A stretch of 64,000 nt of DNA from AP-15 sp963700195 (GTDB taxonomy: Bacteria > Pseudomonadota > Alphaproteobacteria > ATCC43930 > CGMCC-115725). Of this stretch, positions 1 through 9,909 are shown piece after piece (positions within the stretch are counted from its first letter, which is position 1; each line of letters starts with the position of its first letter). The notes under the pieces were generated by a model, which saw only the letters and a list, made by a program, of their open reading frames with translations, did no database searches and was not told the DNA's origin. The stretch spans positions 24,464 to 88,463 of the forward strand of contig CAVOWQ010000045.1 in the NCBI GenBank assembly GCA_963700195.1. The letters run 5' to 3'. Position numbers and translations under genes: made by a program.

Positions 1-707
1 TCGGGCCCCTTCATCGCGTCGAGCATCAGCGCCGCGTCGTCCACGGTGCGCGTCATCGGGCCGACATGCGCGACATCGCCAAAGGCCGAGGGCGGATAGG
101 CCGCCACTCGCCCAAAGGTCGGCTTATGGCCGACAATACCGCAGAATGCCGCCGGGATACGGATCGAGCCGCCGGCGTCGGTGCCGACCGCAAGAGGACC
201 GATGCCGGCCAGAACCGCGGCGGCGCTGCCCCCGCTGCTGCCGCCGGGGGTTCGCTCCAGGTTCCACGGGTTGCGGGTGACGCCGCTGAGCGGCGAATCG
301 GTCACTCCTTTCCAGCCGAATTCAGGGGTCGTTGTCTTGCCGAAGAACACCGCACCGTTGGCCCGCAGCCGGCCGGGCACCGGTGCGTCTTCGTCCCAAG
401 CCTGGTTGGGATCGATGGTGCGCGAGCCCAACAGACGGGGCCAGCCTCGGGTCAGCAGGGTGTCCTTCAGCGCAACCGGCACACCGTCGAGGAGGCCCTG
501 CGGCTCACCCTTTTGCCAGCGCGCCTCGGACGCCCGGGCCATCGCCAATCCTGCCTCGGGATCATAGAGGACGAAGGCATTGATCGCGCTTTCATAAGTC
601 TCGAGCCGTCGCAATGTGTGCTCGATGACCTCGACCGGCGACAGCTGCCTGCTTCGGTACACGTCGAGCAGGCGAGTGGCCGGCATAAAAGCGATATCGT
701 CGGCCAT
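1..707 (-). CDS. Amidase signature family enzyme (3' end outside window)
   Basis: The minus-strand frame starting at the ATG at 707 and running off the left edge reads as an amidase-signature protein. After about 60 residues comes a segment with LDGVPVALKD (catalytic Lys). It is followed by the Gly/Ser-rich signature TPGGSSGGSAAAVLAG and then GTDAGGSIRIPAAFCG, which carries the cis-Ser and nucleophile Ser of the Ser-Ser-Lys triad. These enzymes hydrolyse amides to acid and ammonia; the substrate cannot be read from sequence. It is the third gene of a minus-strand operon, 12 bases after the dehydrogenase stop. Roughly the N-terminal half is visible. Confidence 0.88.
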   Translation of the reverse strand, partial: MADDIAFMPATRLLDVYRSRQLSPVEVIEHTLRRLETYESAINAFVLYDPEAGLAMARASEARWQKGEPQGLLDGVPVALKDTLLTRGWPRLLGSRTIDPNQAWDEDAPVPGRLRANGAVFFGKTTTPEFGWKGVTDSPLSGVTRNPWNLERTPGGSSGGSAAAVLAGIGPLAVGTDAGGSIRIPAAFCGIVGHKPTFGRVAAYPPSAFGDVAHVGPMTRTVDDAALMLDAMKGP

Positions 708-719
708 GCGGTGCTCCCC

Positions 720-1697
720 TCAAGTCGTGACCACTATGTTCTGCAGCGGCTCGCCGCGGACGAAACGGCTGATGTTGCCCGCCACCTCGGCCCAGCGCCG
801 CGCCACCATGCCTTCGGTCCAGCCAGAGCAATGCGGCGTCATGATGACGTTGGGCAGTTCGTGGAACGGATGGCGCGATGGGCGGCGTTCCGGCTCGGCT
901 GAGTTGGGGTACCGCCACCACACGTCGAGCGCCGCTCCGCCGATTGTGCGGTCGCGCAGCGCCCCATAGATAGCATCCTCGTCGACAATCGTGCCGCGGG
1001 CGATGTTGATCAGAAACGCCGTCCGCTTCATCAGCGCCAGGCGGCGCGCATCGATCAGCCCCTCGGTCTCAGGACCGAGGGCGGTGCACAGCACGACGTA
1101 GTCACACTCGGCAAGCATACGATCGAGCTCGCTGAGCGGGAAGACTTGCTCGATCCCGTTCCCGGGGTCCTGTCGGCTGCGGTTTGCCGCTAAGATGCGG
1201 CAGCCGAACGCGGCGGCGCGACGCGCGACCTCGCGGCCGACCCGGCCGAGCCCAACGATGCCGACCGTGCCGCCCAGGATCTCGCCGTGCGGCGCCCCGC
1301 TCTGCACCCAGCTGGGTTGCCACGAAGAGCGGGTGCGAAAGTCGCCCTCGATTTCCCGAAACCGGTGGCTCCAGACCAGCATGACCATCAGGATGTATTC
1401 GGCGATCGCCGTCTCGTGGCCGAAGGCGTTGCAGACAATAATCCGGGGCGGCAGGGCCGCGAGGTCGATCAGCTCGATGCCGGTGGCCACCGATTGCACA
1501 AGCTTCACGCGGGGCGCCGCCGGGTATTCGGCGCGCCAGATATTGGTGACGAGGATGTCGGCCTCGGCTGCAGCCGCGGGCGACTGCGTCAGCTGTCGCG
1601 GATCACCGAGGATCTCGATACTCAGACCAGGCGGCAGGCGGTCCCTGATGCCGTTTGCGGTATCGGCCGCGACATTGCCAAGAAATAGCGCTTTCAT
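720..1697 (-). CDS. D-isomer 2-hydroxyacid dehydrogenase, NAD-binding
   Basis: A 325-residue cytosolic oxidoreductase that would interconvert a 2-hydroxyacid and a 2-ketoacid with NAD(P). Visible motifs are the Rossmann loop GIVGLGRVGREV near residue 150, NIARGTIVDEDAI with the substrate-binding Arg, and TPHCSGWTEG with the catalytic His near the C-terminus. The frame is open further upstream, but ATG 1697 gives the standard N-terminus MKALFLGN. It also overlaps the upstream stop as ATGA, which argues for translational coupling. With the neighbouring enolase-superfamily enzyme and amidase it probably serves breakdown of a sugar acid or similar compound; this is inferred from context. Confidence 0.88.
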   Translation of the reverse strand: MKALFLGNVAADTANGIRDRLPPGLSIEILGDPRQLTQSPAAAAEADILVTNIWRAEYPAAPRVKLVQSVATGIELIDLAALPPRIIVCNAFGHETAIAEYILMVMLVWSHRFREIEGDFRTRSSWQPSWVQSGAPHGEILGGTVGIVGLGRVGREVARRAAAFGCRILAANRSRQDPGNGIEQVFPLSELDRMLAECDYVVLCTALGPETEGLIDARRLALMKRTAFLINIARGTIVDEDAIYGALRDRTIGGAALDVWWRYPNSAEPERRPSRHPFHELPNVIMTPHCSGWTEGMVARRWAEVAGNISRFVRGEPLQNIVVTT

Positions 1698-2860
1698 CTT
1701 ACGGTGTGCGCGGCGAGAAAATCCTCGCGCACGGTTATGCCGAGGCCGGGCCGGTCGGGGATTTCGATCTCCCCATCCTGCACCGGGAACAACTCCTCGA
1801 CGAGATCGTGCAGCAGCGGGTTGGCGCCGAGCGAATACTCGACGATGAAGCCGGCGGGCGACGCGGCCGCAACATGCAGACCGGCCGCGAAGGCCGGAGC
1901 GCCGGCCCAAAGGTGCGGCGCCAGTTTCAGATTATGGGCGCTGGCCAGGGCGGCGATCCGCATTGCCTCAGTAATGCCGCCGCAGATCGCGAGATCGGGC
2001 TGGAAAATGTCGACCGCTGCCAGCATTGCCAGATCGCGGAAATCGTGCCGGGTGAATTCGCTCTCGCCGGCGGCGATCGGGATGTCCGTCGCGGCGCGTA
2101 CCTGGGCGCAGCCGGCTTTGTCGTCGGCGGTCACCGGCTCCTCGAACCAGGCGAGATTGCAATCCTCGACGAGACGGCAGAAGCGCTTGGCCTCGGCTGC
2201 GGAAAACGTCCCATGTGCATCGCACATCAACCCGCACTCGGGGCCAAGCGCAGCGCGCGCTGCAGCGACCCTGCGCGCCGAATGGAGCGGGTCTCCGTCG
2301 ATTATCCCCACCCGCATCTTGACGGCGCGGAACCCGCCGGCTTCCACATACCCAAGCAGCTGCTCGCCGATTTTGTCGTGCCCCGCCCAGCCTCCGGAGG
2401 CGTAAGCCGGCATTGTCGGCGACCGGCGGCCGCCGAGCAGGCGCCACACCGGCACGCCAAGCGACTTGCCGAGAATGTCCCACAGCGCGCAATCGATGCC
2501 GCTTAGGGCACATATCGTGATGCCGCGCCGCCCCAGCACTGGAAAGACCCGCCCTTCCCGCAGCGCGTAATGGGCGCGGCTGCCGTTGTAGAGGCTTTCC
2601 CACAACCTGGTAATGTCGCGGGGGTCTTCGCCGACCAACAGCGGCGCGAACTCCTCGTTGATCATCGCGGTTAGCGCCTGGTTGGCGGCCATACTGCCGA
2701 CCTGGGCCTTGGCCTCGCCCCACCCGGTCAAGCCGCATTCGGTGTCGATGCGGACCAACGTCGCATCGAACGAGGTGGTCCGCCCGAAATCGCTGATGTG
2801 CTGCTTCTCGGACGGGATCGGGATGTGCACCCAATACGCGTCGACCGTTCTGATCTTCAT
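1694..2860 (-). CDS. Mandelate racemase/muconate lactonizing enzyme family protein
   Basis: A 388-residue enolase-superfamily enzyme. The N-terminal capping domain (about 1-120) is followed by a TIM barrel with VKMRVG in the position of the general-base Lys motif. Metal ligands fall at LMCDAHGTF (Asp), WFEEPV (Glu) and AAGESEF (Glu), and LAPHLWAG contains the His of the last strands. Such enzymes abstract a proton alpha to a carboxylate, as in sugar-acid dehydratases, cycloisomerases and racemases. Which reaction applies here cannot be decided. First gene of the operon; its stop overlaps the dehydrogenase start by four bases. Confidence 0.88.
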   Translation of the reverse strand: MKIRTVDAYWVHIPIPSEKQHISDFGRTTSFDATLVRIDTECGLTGWGEAKAQVGSMAANQALTAMINEEFAPLLVGEDPRDITRLWESLYNGSRAHYALREGRVFPVLGRRGITICALSGIDCALWDILGKSLGVPVWRLLGGRRSPTMPAYASGGWAGHDKIGEQLLGYVEAGGFRAVKMRVGIIDGDPLHSARRVAAARAALGPECGLMCDAHGTFSAAEAKRFCRLVEDCNLAWFEEPVTADDKAGCAQVRAATDIPIAAGESEFTRHDFRDLAMLAAVDIFQPDLAICGGITEAMRIAALASAHNLKLAPHLWAGAPAFAAGLHVAAASPAGFIVEYSLGANPLLHDLVEELFPVQDGEIEIPDRPGLGITVREDFLAAHTVR

Positions 2861-2985
2861 GGCTGCAATTCGATTGCCGTGGCTGGGATTGGTCCCGGCA
2901 GCTTAGCTGGCCCTTCGTTAAGGGGCCACAACCAGATCGCTCCCGCGCACTCTAAACTAGTGGGCCGAGCGCAGGCGTGATCCTC

Positions 2986-3825
2986 CTAGTGCTGGATATA
3001 AGGGGTTTGCACGTCTGCACCCAATTGCCAGCGGACCTGCCCTAATGTCGAGGTATTCGGCGAGTAGACGAGACCGGTCGGGCAGTTGAGGTAGGGAGAG
3101 GTCCATGTATTGTTCGTGGTGCGCGGCGACATGTCGGAGATGCATACCGGGGAGGCTTCGAGGTCGATACCTTCGAAGGTGTTGGCAAAGATATAGCCCG
3201 ACCCGAGCGTGATCGCCGTTCCCAGCGCTGCCGACGCGGCGCCGCGAAGGGTGCTGAATTGAAGCTGCTCGAGATCCATCCCGGATCCGCCGCCTGCGGA
3301 AACGCAGACCGCGTTTATGTCCCAATTGAGGACATAGTTGAACTGACAGCCCGTCGCGAGTTGCCCGGCGTTACGATTGTTGACGATCAGATGGTCGAGC
3401 TTCCCCGAGTTCTGAGGGTCGGAGAGATCGGCTTTGCCGAAAACCACGGCCGGGCCGTCGGTGTCGGCGTTGACGAAAAGCGTCCCCTCCTGGTGGAAGT
3501 AGAAGCAATCCGCCGTGCATTCGATGATGAGGGCCGGCCCCTGCACACCCGTCCCATCGATCGTCGCGCCGCGGGAGATCAATTCGAAGCCAGTATCGGC
3601 ATCGCGTGAATAGTCGATGACGAGCGGCGCTGTGATCCGATAGGTGCCGCGCGGTAGGACCAAAGGGCGGTTCGTGGAGAGTGCCGCATCGACGGCGGCT
3701 TGCAGCGTCGGGTAGCACTTGGCGTTAGCCTCGTCCGCATCGGCTGCGCAATCGACCGCCAGCGCCGATGTCGACGCCAACGCCACGACCACGAAAAACA
3801 TGGCATTCACGGCAAGATAACGCAT
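2986..3825 (-). CDS. Secreted protein with pectate-lyase-like beta-helix
   Basis: About 279 residues beginning MRYLAVNAMF, with a hydrophobic signal peptide ending near TSALA. The mature part opens with two Cys and then PTLQAAVDAAL and LVLPRGTYRI, the usual entry to right-handed parallel beta-helix proteins of the pectate-lyase superfamily. Later turns include GATIDGTG and GSGYIFANTFEGIDLEA. An ATG five codons upstream (3840) is the alternative start. The protein is probably exported and may bind or modify polysaccharide, but no catalytic residues can be assigned. It stands alone, convergent to nothing and divergent from ligD. Confidence 0.7.
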   Translation of the reverse strand: MRYLAVNAMFFVVVALASTSALAVDCAADADEANAKCYPTLQAAVDAALSTNRPLVLPRGTYRITAPLVIDYSRDADTGFELISRGATIDGTGVQGPALIIECTADCFYFHQEGTLFVNADTDGPAVVFGKADLSDPQNSGKLDHLIVNNRNAGQLATGCQFNYVLNWDINAVCVSAGGGSGMDLEQLQFSTLRGAASAALGTAITLGSGYIFANTFEGIDLEASPVCISDMSPRTTNNTWTSPYLNCPTGLVYSPNTSTLGQVRWQLGADVQTPYIQH

Positions 3826-4008
3826 GTGCATCTCCCACACTTTGCTCGTTTTGTTCTATCCCCTGCGGGTTAATTCGATGTGAACGTAGAGAGAACGGTG
3901 CCCAGGCGACCCGGCGATTCTGCTCGCAGCCGCTTTGATGCCCTGGGTGGCCGAACAATATGTTTCTGATCGGCCCCCGAATATGGCTGGGGAATCTGGC
4001 TGGGCAGC

Positions 4009-6632
4009 ATGGCGCTCGAGGAATACAGACGCAAACGGGACTTCCGCAAAACGCCGGAGCCGGCGGGTGTCGCGGCCCCTGAGAAAACCGTCGCCGGGCT
4101 CTGCTTTGTCATCCAGAAGCATGCGGCGCGCCGGCTCCATTATGATTTCCGCCTCGAGCTCGACGGCGTCCTGAAGAGCTGGGCGGTGCCCAAGGGGCCG
4201 AGCCTCGATCCGGGAGAAAAGCGACTGGCGGTCCATGTCGAGGACCACCCGCTCGATTACGGTGAGTTCGAGGGAGTTATTCCGGAGGGCGAATACGGCG
4301 GCGGCACGGTGCTGTTGTGGGATCGCGGCACCTGGATCCCCTCGGACCCCGACCCCGACGCGGCATACCGCCAGGGTTCCCTCAAATTCCAGTTGAAAGG
4401 CGAAAAGCTGCACGGCAAATGGGCGCTGGTACGCATGGGAGGAAAGGCCGCCAATGAGCGGCGCGAGAATTGGCTGCTGATCAAGGAGCGCGACGACGAG
4501 GCCCTGCCGCAGCAGCGGCGATGGCGTCGTCAGGGACAACCCTCTCAGCGTCGCCACCGGGCGCTCGCTCGACACGATCGCCGCGGATCGCGACTGGGTG
4601 TGGCACTCGAACCGGGACAACAACGAAAAGCCGCCCCAGCAGACCATCGGGGTGCAAACCATCGCCCCGCAAGACATTCCCGGCGCTCGCAGACGCCGGA
4701 TGCCAGACAAGCTGCTGCCACAGCTCGCGACCGTGACAAGCCAGGCCCCGGACGGCCCCGAATGGGTGCACGAAATCAAATACGACGGGTACCGGCTGCT
4801 CGCCCGCATCGAGGAGGGCAAAGTTCGGCTGATCACTCGCGGCGGTCTCGATTGGACCGCCAAATTTCCGGCGCTCGCCGGTCGCCTGGGCCAATTGCTG
4901 CTCGAAGTCGGCCCTGATCGATGGCGAGCTCGTCCATCTGGAGCCGAAAGGCACGACCAGCTTTTCCAGTCTGCAGGACGCGATCTCCAGCGGGAGAACG
5001 GATACGCTTAACTTCTTTGCATTCGACCTGCTCTATCGCGACGGCTGGGATCTGACCGGCGCGGCGCTCGAGGACCGCAAGGCCGCTCTCTCCGGAATTG
5101 TCTCGCCGCAGTCACAAGGGATGTTGCGCTACAGCGACCACCAGATCGACCACGGTCCGGCCTTTTTCGCGCAGGCATGCAGCTACAAGCTCGAAGGCAT
5201 TGTGTCCAAGCGCCGAACCGAGCCTTACCGAGCGGGGCGAGGCCGTAGCTGGCTCAAGGTCAAGTGCCGCAATCGCGATGAGTTTGTTGTTGTCGGGTTC
5301 ACCGATCCCGAAGGTAGCCGCGAAGGCTTCGGTGCGCTGCTCGTTGGCTACCATGACCCGCAGGGCAAGCTGCGCTATGCCGGTCGCGTGGGCACCGGTT
5401 TCAATACGACACAATTGCTCGAGCTGCATCGACAGCTCCAGTCTCTTGCGCGACCGAATCCGACGGTCGCTCTGCCAAAAGGAATCTCGCGTAGGGGCGT
5501 GCATTGGATCGAGCCGCGGCTCGTGGCGGAAGTGGAATTCGCCGATTGGACGGCGGATGCAATAGTGCGCCAAGCCTCGTTCCAGGGCCTGCGCGAGGAC
5601 AAGGACGCCAGCGACGTGGTTTATGATCCGAAAACACGAGCTACCGCGGAGCCCGCTGCCGAGCGCGAGAAAGCCCCGGCGCGGCCTAAGCAAGCCGCTT
5701 CGAAGAAGGCGGAAACCGTCCAACCAGAACGCGCTCGCGACGGAAGCCTCATATTCGAGGGGGTCCGCCTGACCCATCCCGACCGCATCCTCTATCCCGG
5801 CACGAGCCTCACCAAGCTCGATGTAGCGCGGTATTACACCGCGGTGAGCGATTGGGCCTTGCCGCAACTAGCGCACCGCTTACTGACATTGGTGCGCTCG
5901 CCGGCGGCCGGACAGAAGACATTTTACCAGAAGCACATCGGTGACGAGGCTCCGGCCGCGTTAAAGCGCTTCGAACTCAAGGACGGCGCGGAATCGGAGA
6001 TCTATCCTTACGTCGAGGATTTGCCCGGCCTGATCGGGCTGGTGCAGATGGGCGTGCTCGAGATCCATCCCTGGGGGTCGAGGATCGAGAAGCTGGAGAC
6101 CCCCGACCGCGTCACCATGGATCTCGACCCCGACGAGGGTCTGCCATGGCAGCGCGTGACCGAGGCCGCTGTCGATGTGCGCGAGGCGCTCGCCAGGATC
6201 GGCCTCAAAAGCTTCGCAAAGACGACGGGCGGCAAGGGGCTGCATGTAGTGATCCCGCTGACACCCAAGCTCGGCTGGGACGAGGTCAAGGCCTTCGCGA
6301 AATGGGTTGCCGACAGTCTCGTCGCGCAGCGCCCGCAGGACTTCACGGCGAATATGGCCAAGCGAGCACGGCGCGGCCGCATCTACATCGACTATCTGCG
6401 CAACGGCCGCGGCGCGACCGCGGTCGGCGCCTATAGTCCGCGTGCGCGGCCGGGTGCCCCGGTCTCGACCCCGGTCTCCTGGGAAGAGGTCGAACAGGGA
6501 GTGCGGCCCGATGAGTTCACCGTCGAGACTGTGCCGCAACGACTTTCGGCGCTCCCCGCCGACCCCTGGGCGGAGATCGGAAAAATCCGCCAATCGATCA
6601 GCGCTGCGGTGCGTCGGCAAGTCGGGATATGA
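4009..6632 (+). CDS. ligD: ATP-dependent DNA ligase D (three-domain LigD), apparent frameshifts
   Basis: Non-homologous end-joining ligase. The N-terminal 3'-phosphoesterase domain is in the first frame (HAARRLHYDFRLE, GEYGGGTVLLWD). The ligase domain is in the second frame (HEIKYDGYRLLAR, with the adenylated Lys of KYDG) and continues in the third (KLEGIVSKRR). The C-terminal AEP primase/polymerase domain follows (MDLDPDEGLPW metal-binding Asp pair, TTGGKGLHVVIPL). Two plus-one shifts, near 4505 and near 4905, separate the frames. All conserved blocks survive on both sides, so sequencing error is likelier than decay. Joined, the protein is about 870 residues, normal for LigD. ku lies 77 bases downstream. 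Confidence 0.88.
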
Positions 6633-6708
6633 TGTTCTGGATTTGATGTTAATGATTGCGACGGCCGGCGCGATATGGCTTCGTTAAGGTTCGTTTGAGG
6701 AGAGCGTC

Positions 6709-7649
6709 ATGCCACGAGCCAGCTGGAACGGGTTTCTCCGCCTATCTCTGGTCAGCTGCCCGGTTGCTCTGGTCCCCGCCACGACCGAGGCGAAACGCGT
6801 CCGGTTCAATCAGCTCAACGGCGAGACCGGCAATCGGGTCCAGCAGCAGCTCATCGAACTCGCAGACCGGCGAGGTCGTCGACCGCGACCAGATCGTCAA
6901 AGGGTACGAGTACGAGCGCGGCCGTTATGTGACGATCGACGACGATGAGTTGAAGGCATTGCAGATCGAGTTCGTCGAAGATCATCGACCTCGAACGCTT
7001 TGTCGACGGCGACGAAGTCGATCCGGTCTACCTCGACACGCCCTATTACGTGTATCCGGATGGTGAGCTCGCCGCCGAAACCTTCCGGGTGATCGGTGAG
7101 GCGATGGAGCACAAGAACAAGGTCGGGCTGGGCCGCGTGACGATGTCGGGTCGCGAGAGGCTCGTGCTCGTCGAGCCGCGCGACGGCGGTCTCGTCATGT
7201 CGACTGTGCGCAGCGCCGACGAAGTGCGTCCGGCCGAGTTCGGCCCGCCGGCCAAGGGTGAGATCGACCCCGACATGGTGGGGATCGCCGAGACGATCAT
7301 CGACCGCCGCTCCGGCCAATTCGATCCGGCGAGCTTCCGCGACCGCTACCAGGATGCCTTGCGCGAGCTCGTGGCTCAAAAGACCAAGGGTCAGGGCGTC
7401 GCGCCGCGCGAGGTGGCGGAGCCGCCAAAGGTGATCAACCTCATGGAGGCGCTGAAGCGCAGCCTGGCGCAGGAAGAGAAGGAACCGGCGCCGGCGAAAG
7501 AAGCCGCGGCCAAACCGACCCGCGCATCGGCTGCCTCCGACCGGCGTCAGAGGGCGCTACTGCTGCCGGTATCGGGCGGACGCAAAAAGAAGGAAGAGTC
7601 TGCGGCGGAGCCCGCCACCCCTGCTGCATCGCGGCGCCGAAAGGCTTGA
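6709..7649 (+). CDS. ku: Non-homologous end-joining protein Ku, apparent frameshifts
   Basis: Bacterial Ku binds DNA ends as a homodimer and recruits LigD. ATG 6709 follows a GAGGAG ribosome site and gives MPRASWNGFLRLSLVSCPV, the standard Ku start. Three successive frames hold VRFNQLNGETGNRVQQQLI, then GEVVDRDQIVKGYEYE, then YYVYPDGELAAE through the C-terminus. The tail is Lys/Arg/Ala-rich, as in extended rhizobial Kus. The two breaks are explained by one extra A near 6859 and one extra T near 6970; removing them restores the consensus. Together with ligD it makes a complete two-gene NHEJ locus. Confidence 0.88.
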
Positions 7650-7669
7650 TCGTGTTTGGCAAACGGTGG

Positions 7670-7742
7670 CCTCTCCCGCAGCGGGGCGAGGGAGAAGACG
7701 GGAACCCCTCGCCCCGCTCGTCCGCTTGCGGGGAGAGGGAGG
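7670..7742. repeat. GC-rich intergenic palindromic repeat
   Basis: A perfect 12-base inverted repeat (AGCGGGGCGAGG at 7680-7691 and its complement at 7707-7718) sits inside weaker outer arms (CCTCTCCCGC and GCGGGGAGAGG). The CTCTCCCGC...GGGGAGAGG pattern resembles the dispersed repeats common between alphaproteobacterial genes. A related element lies at 59165-59311. It could also act as a transcription barrier after ku. Confidence 0.6.
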
Positions 7743-7779
7743 GGCCCGCGCAGCGGGAGGGTAGGGGCAGGCGATTGGG

Positions 7780-9116
7780 GTGCTGGAGAGAAAGGACGAC
7801 GAGCACTGGCGCAAGCCGCTCTATCATCACCTCTATTTCCAGGTGGTCTGCGCGATCGTGATCGGGATCATGCTCGGCCACTTCTACCCGGCGCTGGCGG
7901 TCAAGATGAAGCCGCTCGGCGAGGCCTTCATCAAGGCCATCAAGATGCTGATCGCGCCGATCATCTTCTGCACGGTCGTGCACGGCATCGCCAGCATGAA
8001 CGACATGAAGAAGGTCGGCCGGGTCGGCCTGAAGGCGATCGTCTATTTCGAGGTGGTCACGACCCTGGCGCTGATCGTCGGGCTCATCGTCGTCAATCTC
8101 TGGCAGCCCGGCAGCCGGGATGAATGTCGATGCCGAGCGCCATCGACACCAAATCGATCCAGCAGCTACACGACGCAAGCGCAGATCGCAGAGCTACCGT
8201 CGACTATCTGCTCGCACATCATCCCGGCCACCGTCGTCGGCGCCTTCGCCGAGGGCGAGATCCTTCAGGTGCTGTTCTTCTCGATCCTGTTCGCCTTCGC
8301 CCTACACATGGCCGGCGACCGCGGCAAGCCGGTTCTGTCGGATGATCGATATGCGCCTCGCACGTGTTCTTCGGCATCGTCGGGATCGTCATGCGGGCGG
8401 CCCCGCTCGGCGCCTTTGGCGCGATGGCCTTCACGATCGGCAAATACGGCATCGGCATCGCTCTTCTCGCTCGGCCGAGCTGATGGCCTGCGTTCTACGC
8501 CACCTGCCTGATCTTCATCTTTGTCGTGCTGGGGACGATCGCCCGGCCTGACCGGGTTCAGCATTCTGCAAGTTCATCCGCTACATCAAGGAGGAGTTGC
8601 TGATCGTGCTGGGCACCTCGTCGTCGGAGGCGGTGCTGCCGCGGATGATCGCCAAGCTGGAGAATCTGGGCTGCGAGGAGTCGGTTGTCGGGCTCGTCAT
8701 CCCGACCGGCTACTCGTTCAATCTCGACGGCACCTGCATCTATTTGACAATGGCGGCGCTGTTCCTGGCGCAGGCGACCAACACCGATCTGATCGCTGGC
8801 GCAGCAGCTCGGCATCCTCGGCGTGCTGCTGCTGACCTCCAAGGGTGCGGCGGGCGTGACCGGCAGCGGCTTCATCGTTCTCGCCGCGACGCTCGTTCGA
8901 GCGTCGGCACGATCCCGGTCGCGAGCATCGCGCTGATCCTGGGCATCGACCGCTTCATGTCCGAGGCGCGCGCATTGACCAATCTGATCGGCAACGGCGT
9001 CGGCGACCGTGGTGGTCGCCAAGTGGGAGGAGGCGCTCGACATGCCGCGGCTACAACGGAACCTCGCTCGCACCAGCGATGCAGAAGCAGAAGCGCCCGA
9101 AAAGGCACTGGCCTGA
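7780..9116 (+). CDS. dctA: C4-dicarboxylate:cation symporter DctA, multiply frameshifted
   Basis: Inner-membrane uptake carrier for succinate, fumarate and malate. The N-terminal frame from GTG 7780 reads KPLYHHLYFQVVCAIVIGI and IKMLIAPIIFCTVVHGIA. Later frames give AFAEGEILQVLFFSILFAF, EELLIVLGTSSSEAVLPRM, VIPTGYSFNLDGTCIYLTM and IPVASIALILGIDRFMSEA, all signature blocks of DctA. At least seven frame changes between about 8118 and 9010 are needed to join them, the highest density in the window. No substantial block is missing, so this is either error-rich sequence or a very recent pseudogene. The TGA at 9114-9116 ends the natural C-terminus. Confidence 0.82.
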
Positions 9117-9299
9117 GCAATGGCCCCCGGTTCGCAAGAGTTTTGACGCGGATGCCAGTGCGGTGGTTGCGGTCGTGTGTATGGCCTGTTGCTGCGGCAC
9201 GACGTGGCCGTGGGCCCTTATGGGAACCGTGGACCGAGCCCATCATTACGGCGGGTCTCAATGCCCTGCCGACAGCGGCGGGTTGCCCTCGATTGCCGG

Positions 9300-9640
9300 A
9301 TTGACCGACATTGCCATCACGCGGGTTCACCGTCGCGAGCTTCCGACGGGCGGTGTCGGCGGTTCGGGCCGCTGCTAGCCTATTGCTCGAGGAAGGCGCC
9401 ACGCAACCGCGGACGCTGTCGCTGTTTCCGGAAGATCGCTTCGCCGGAGTGCTGGCGGACGCCTCGATCGTCCACGTCGAGCTGTCGCAGTTGCAGTTGC
9501 GCCGGCCACGGCAGTGGGGTGCGTGCTGGCGGGCGTTGATGCTGTGGAGGGCGCAGTGTCTTGGCCGATCTGCTGGGCGAGGCCGCCGGGCTGGCCGCGA
9601 GGAGACTGATCCAAACGGCGGAAATCCTCGCTTTTGGCTG
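9300..9640 (+). pseudogene. Transposase remnant, IS4/IS1634-like
   Basis: The plus-strand frame around 9400-9545 reads VHVELSQLQLRRPRQWGACW and then RALMLW, which I recognise from the N-terminal region of IS4/IS1634-like transposases. Immediately after, in another frame, LADLLGEAAGLAAR resembles a segment that lies much further on in such proteins, so an internal deletion is likely. No catalytic DDE residues or terminal inverted repeats are visible. It looks like a short decayed fragment. The identification rests on remembered family sequence and needs a profile search. Confidence 0.42.
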
Positions 9641-9834
9641 CGGCAGTTCGCTGTTTCCGCTGGCTGTTATCTGGCTGATATTTAACGCGGCGCCTCGCGG
9701 TTCTGTATTTAAAGGGCACAGCTCTGCGCGGACCCCTGCATATCATCTCAATACGGCAATTTTGCGATTGGCCCACTAGGTGACGAGGGGCAACTGCTGC
9801 GGCCTTGCTCCCTTGGCTTCCCGTTTGCGCGCCC

Positions 9835-9885
9835 GAAACAAAGGCGTGGATACGCGGATCAAGTCCGCGCAAGACGACTTCGGGT
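9835..9885. repeat. Dispersed RGLDPRIH-type palindromic repeat
   Basis: On the minus strand this segment reads GCGCGGACTTGATCCGCG followed by TATCCACGCC, which translates as RGLDPRIHAF. This is a very common dispersed intergenic palindrome in rhizobial genomes. It lies just after the stop of the minus-strand TPR gene. The stretch from 9640 to 9835 shows no gene. Confidence 0.65.
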
Positions 9886-9909
9886 TGATTTCCACGAGTC
9901 CAGGAGCGA

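Noticed and set aside
720..2860. Several long plus-strand open frames opposite the dehydrogenase and enolase genes
   Set aside because: They lack recognisable domains and ribosome sites, while the minus strand encodes clear enzyme motifs throughout.
7800..9116. dctA region as a programmed-frameshift gene
   Set aside because: Shifts are too many and lack slippery sites followed by structure; error or decay explains them better.
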